Shown: positions 6,681 through 7,020 of the stretch, one piece after another
Layout of the letters: each line of letters starts with the position of its first letter
Position numbering within the stretch: the stretch's first letter is position 1
NCBI GenBank assembly: GCA_018432645.1
Contig: JAHDSP010000570.1
Span: forward strand, 1 to 7,020
Length of the DNA stretch: 7,020 bases
From: Bacteroidales bacterium
GTDB lineage: Bacteria; Bacteroidota; Bacteroidia; Bacteroidales; DTU049
Direction: 5' to 3'
Notes under the pieces: generated by a model
Told to the model about the DNA's origin: nothing
Database searches by the model: none
Seen by the model: only the letters and a program-made list of their open reading frames with translations
Translations under genes and position numbers: made by a program

Positions 6681-6810
6681 TAATCCACAAATATACACAT
6701 ATGAGCAAAAATTGTAAATTAAAGTTGATGAGTTGATTAGTTGATAAGTTGATTAGTTTAGCAAGATATTAGTTGTAAATTAATCAACAAATGAACACAA
6801 ATAAGCACAA
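6681..6810 (+). repeat. 30-base imperfect direct repeat (6681-6710 and 6781-6810)
   Basis: The two copies begin TAATCcACAAAT and TAATCaACAAAT and agree at 24 of 30 positions, offset by exactly 100 bases. A second, perfect 11-base pair TTGTAAATTAA (6712-6722 and 6773-6783) lies between them. Together they suggest duplication around the octamer array. Confidence 0.7.
6723..6758 (+). repeat. octamer tandem repeat AGTTGATN, four copies plus AGTT
   Basis: Copies at 6723-6730, 6731-6738, 6739-6746 and 6747-6754 read AGTTGATG, AGTTGATT, AGTTGATA and AGTTGATT, followed by partial AGTT (6755-6758). The first seven bases are invariant and only the eighth changes. The inverse motif ATCAAC occurs at 6784-6789. 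It may be a variable-number tandem repeat. Confidence 0.85.
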
Positions 6811-6815
6811 AATTA

Positions 6816-6837
6816 ACCCTGACCTTTAGGTCAGGGT
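6816..6837. repeat. perfect hairpin, 9-base stem with TTTA loop
   Basis: ACCCTGACC (6816-6824), TTTA and GGTCAGGGT (6829-6837) form a perfect stem. It is not followed by a T run on the plus strand, so it is unlikely to be a terminator of the GlmU-like gene 200 bases upstream. The same TTTA loop closed by C-G recurs at 6857-6868. Confidence 0.85.
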
Positions 6838-6856
6838 AGAACATAAAAAGACGTAT

Positions 6857-6868
6857 GGGCTTTAGCCC
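6857..6868. repeat. short hairpin GGGC-TTTA-GCCC
   Basis: A four-base GC stem has the same TTTA loop as the hairpin at 6816-6837, 19 bases downstream of it. The shared CTTTAG core suggests one composite repeat unit. Confidence 0.75.
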
Positions 6869-6889
6869 TGATAAACATATTTATCTAAT

Positions 6890-6924
6890 TTACTTTTCTT
6901 TGTCAACCACACAAAGAAAAGTAA
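6890..6924. repeat. 13-base perfect inverted repeat with 9-base loop
   Basis: TTACTTTTCTTTG (6890-6902) and CAAAGAAAAGTAA (6912-6924) are perfect inverse copies. AAAGAAAAGT occurs again directly at 6927-6936. The purine/pyrimidine asymmetry of each arm is strong. Confidence 0.85.
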
Positions 6925-6958
6925 CAAAAGAAAAGTCTCCGCTCATGCTAACACCCCT

Positions 6959-7020
6959 GTCTCTACGAGACATCCCCTCTATTAGAGGGGAATACAGTGC
7001 GATTCCCCTTCTCCGAAGGG
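6959..7020. repeat. three consecutive hairpins with three-base loops, running into the right edge
   Basis: GTCTC-TAC-GAGAC (6959-6971), CCCCTCT-ATT-AGAGGGG (6974-6990) and CCCTTC-TCC-GAAGGG (7006-7020, cut by the window edge) follow one another. The last two share the layout CCCC-three bases-loop of three-three bases-GGGG if the next base is G, and are separated by 14 bases. They look like an intergenic repeat family. Confidence 0.75.

Larger units (their letters stand above)
6617..7020. other. 404-base gene-free region packed with repeats and hairpins
   Basis: No plausible coding frame was found on either strand. The first about 60 bases after the GlmU-like stop show nothing clear, and no terminator. 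From 6681 it carries direct repeats, an octamer tandem array and then six hairpin-forming inverted repeats up to the right edge. From about 6816 it appears richer in GC than the rest of the window, which suggests repeat or mobile-element-derived DNA. Confidence 0.8.

Noticed and set aside
6808..6815. TAATTTTG on the minus strand as a promoter
   Set aside because: No minus-strand gene follows within the gene-free region. It is probably a chance match in AT-rich sequence next to the hairpin.
6723..6960. Possible CRISPR array in the repeat region
   Set aside because: Repeat units are only eight bases long, without unique spacers, and the hairpins differ in sequence. No cas genes are present.

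Overview
The window looks like a piece of chromosome from an AT-rich member of the Bacteroidota (Bacteroidetes). Three kinds of evidence point there. Gene starts are preceded by the octamer TAATTTTG or a close variant, which fits the Bacteroidetes -7 promoter element TAnnTTTG, and no Shine-Dalgarno sequences are visible. The protein set is typical of the phylum: a short lipoprotein with an FTDGDGDIGL motif, the alternative GlmU-like nucleotidyl/acyltransferase, a lone LuxE-like acyl-protein synthetase, type B L31, and a hypothetical protein whose C-terminus is of a kind common in this phylum. The core genes are very AT-rich. The transposase at the left edge and the repeat region at the right edge look visibly richer in GC.

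Layout, left to right. Positions 1-843 (minus) hold an IS1595-type transposase that runs off the left edge. It is open throughout but seems to lack key catalytic residues. Positions 948-1457 (minus) encode a small lipoprotein, divergent from a LuxE-like acyl-protein synthetase at 1497-2486 (plus). That gene converges on, and overlaps by 12 bases, a secreted M28 zinc aminopeptidase (2475-3791, minus). The peptidase lies 2 bases downstream of a 363-residue hypothetical protein (3794-4885, minus), and the two probably form an operon. A 121-base divergent promoter region separates this operon from rpmE2 (5007-5282, plus; ribosomal protein bL31 type B). rpmE2 ends in a clear rho-independent terminator and is followed by a GlmU-like gene with its own promoter (5438-6616, plus).

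The last 404 bases (6617-7020) contain no gene. They hold a 4-copy octamer tandem repeat, a 30-base imperfect direct repeat with a 100-base period, and six hairpin-forming inverted repeats, the last of which runs into the right edge. This is the most unusual part of the window. It resembles REP-like or other non-autonomous intergenic repeats, but its family cannot be named from sequence alone.

Most genes are housekeeping or cell-envelope genes (ribosome, amino-sugar nucleotide synthesis, lipoprotein, secreted peptidase). There is no clear multi-gene novel system here. The best leads are the hairpin cluster, the catalytically altered transposase, the stand-alone LuxE-like enzyme and the repeat-bearing hypothetical protein.
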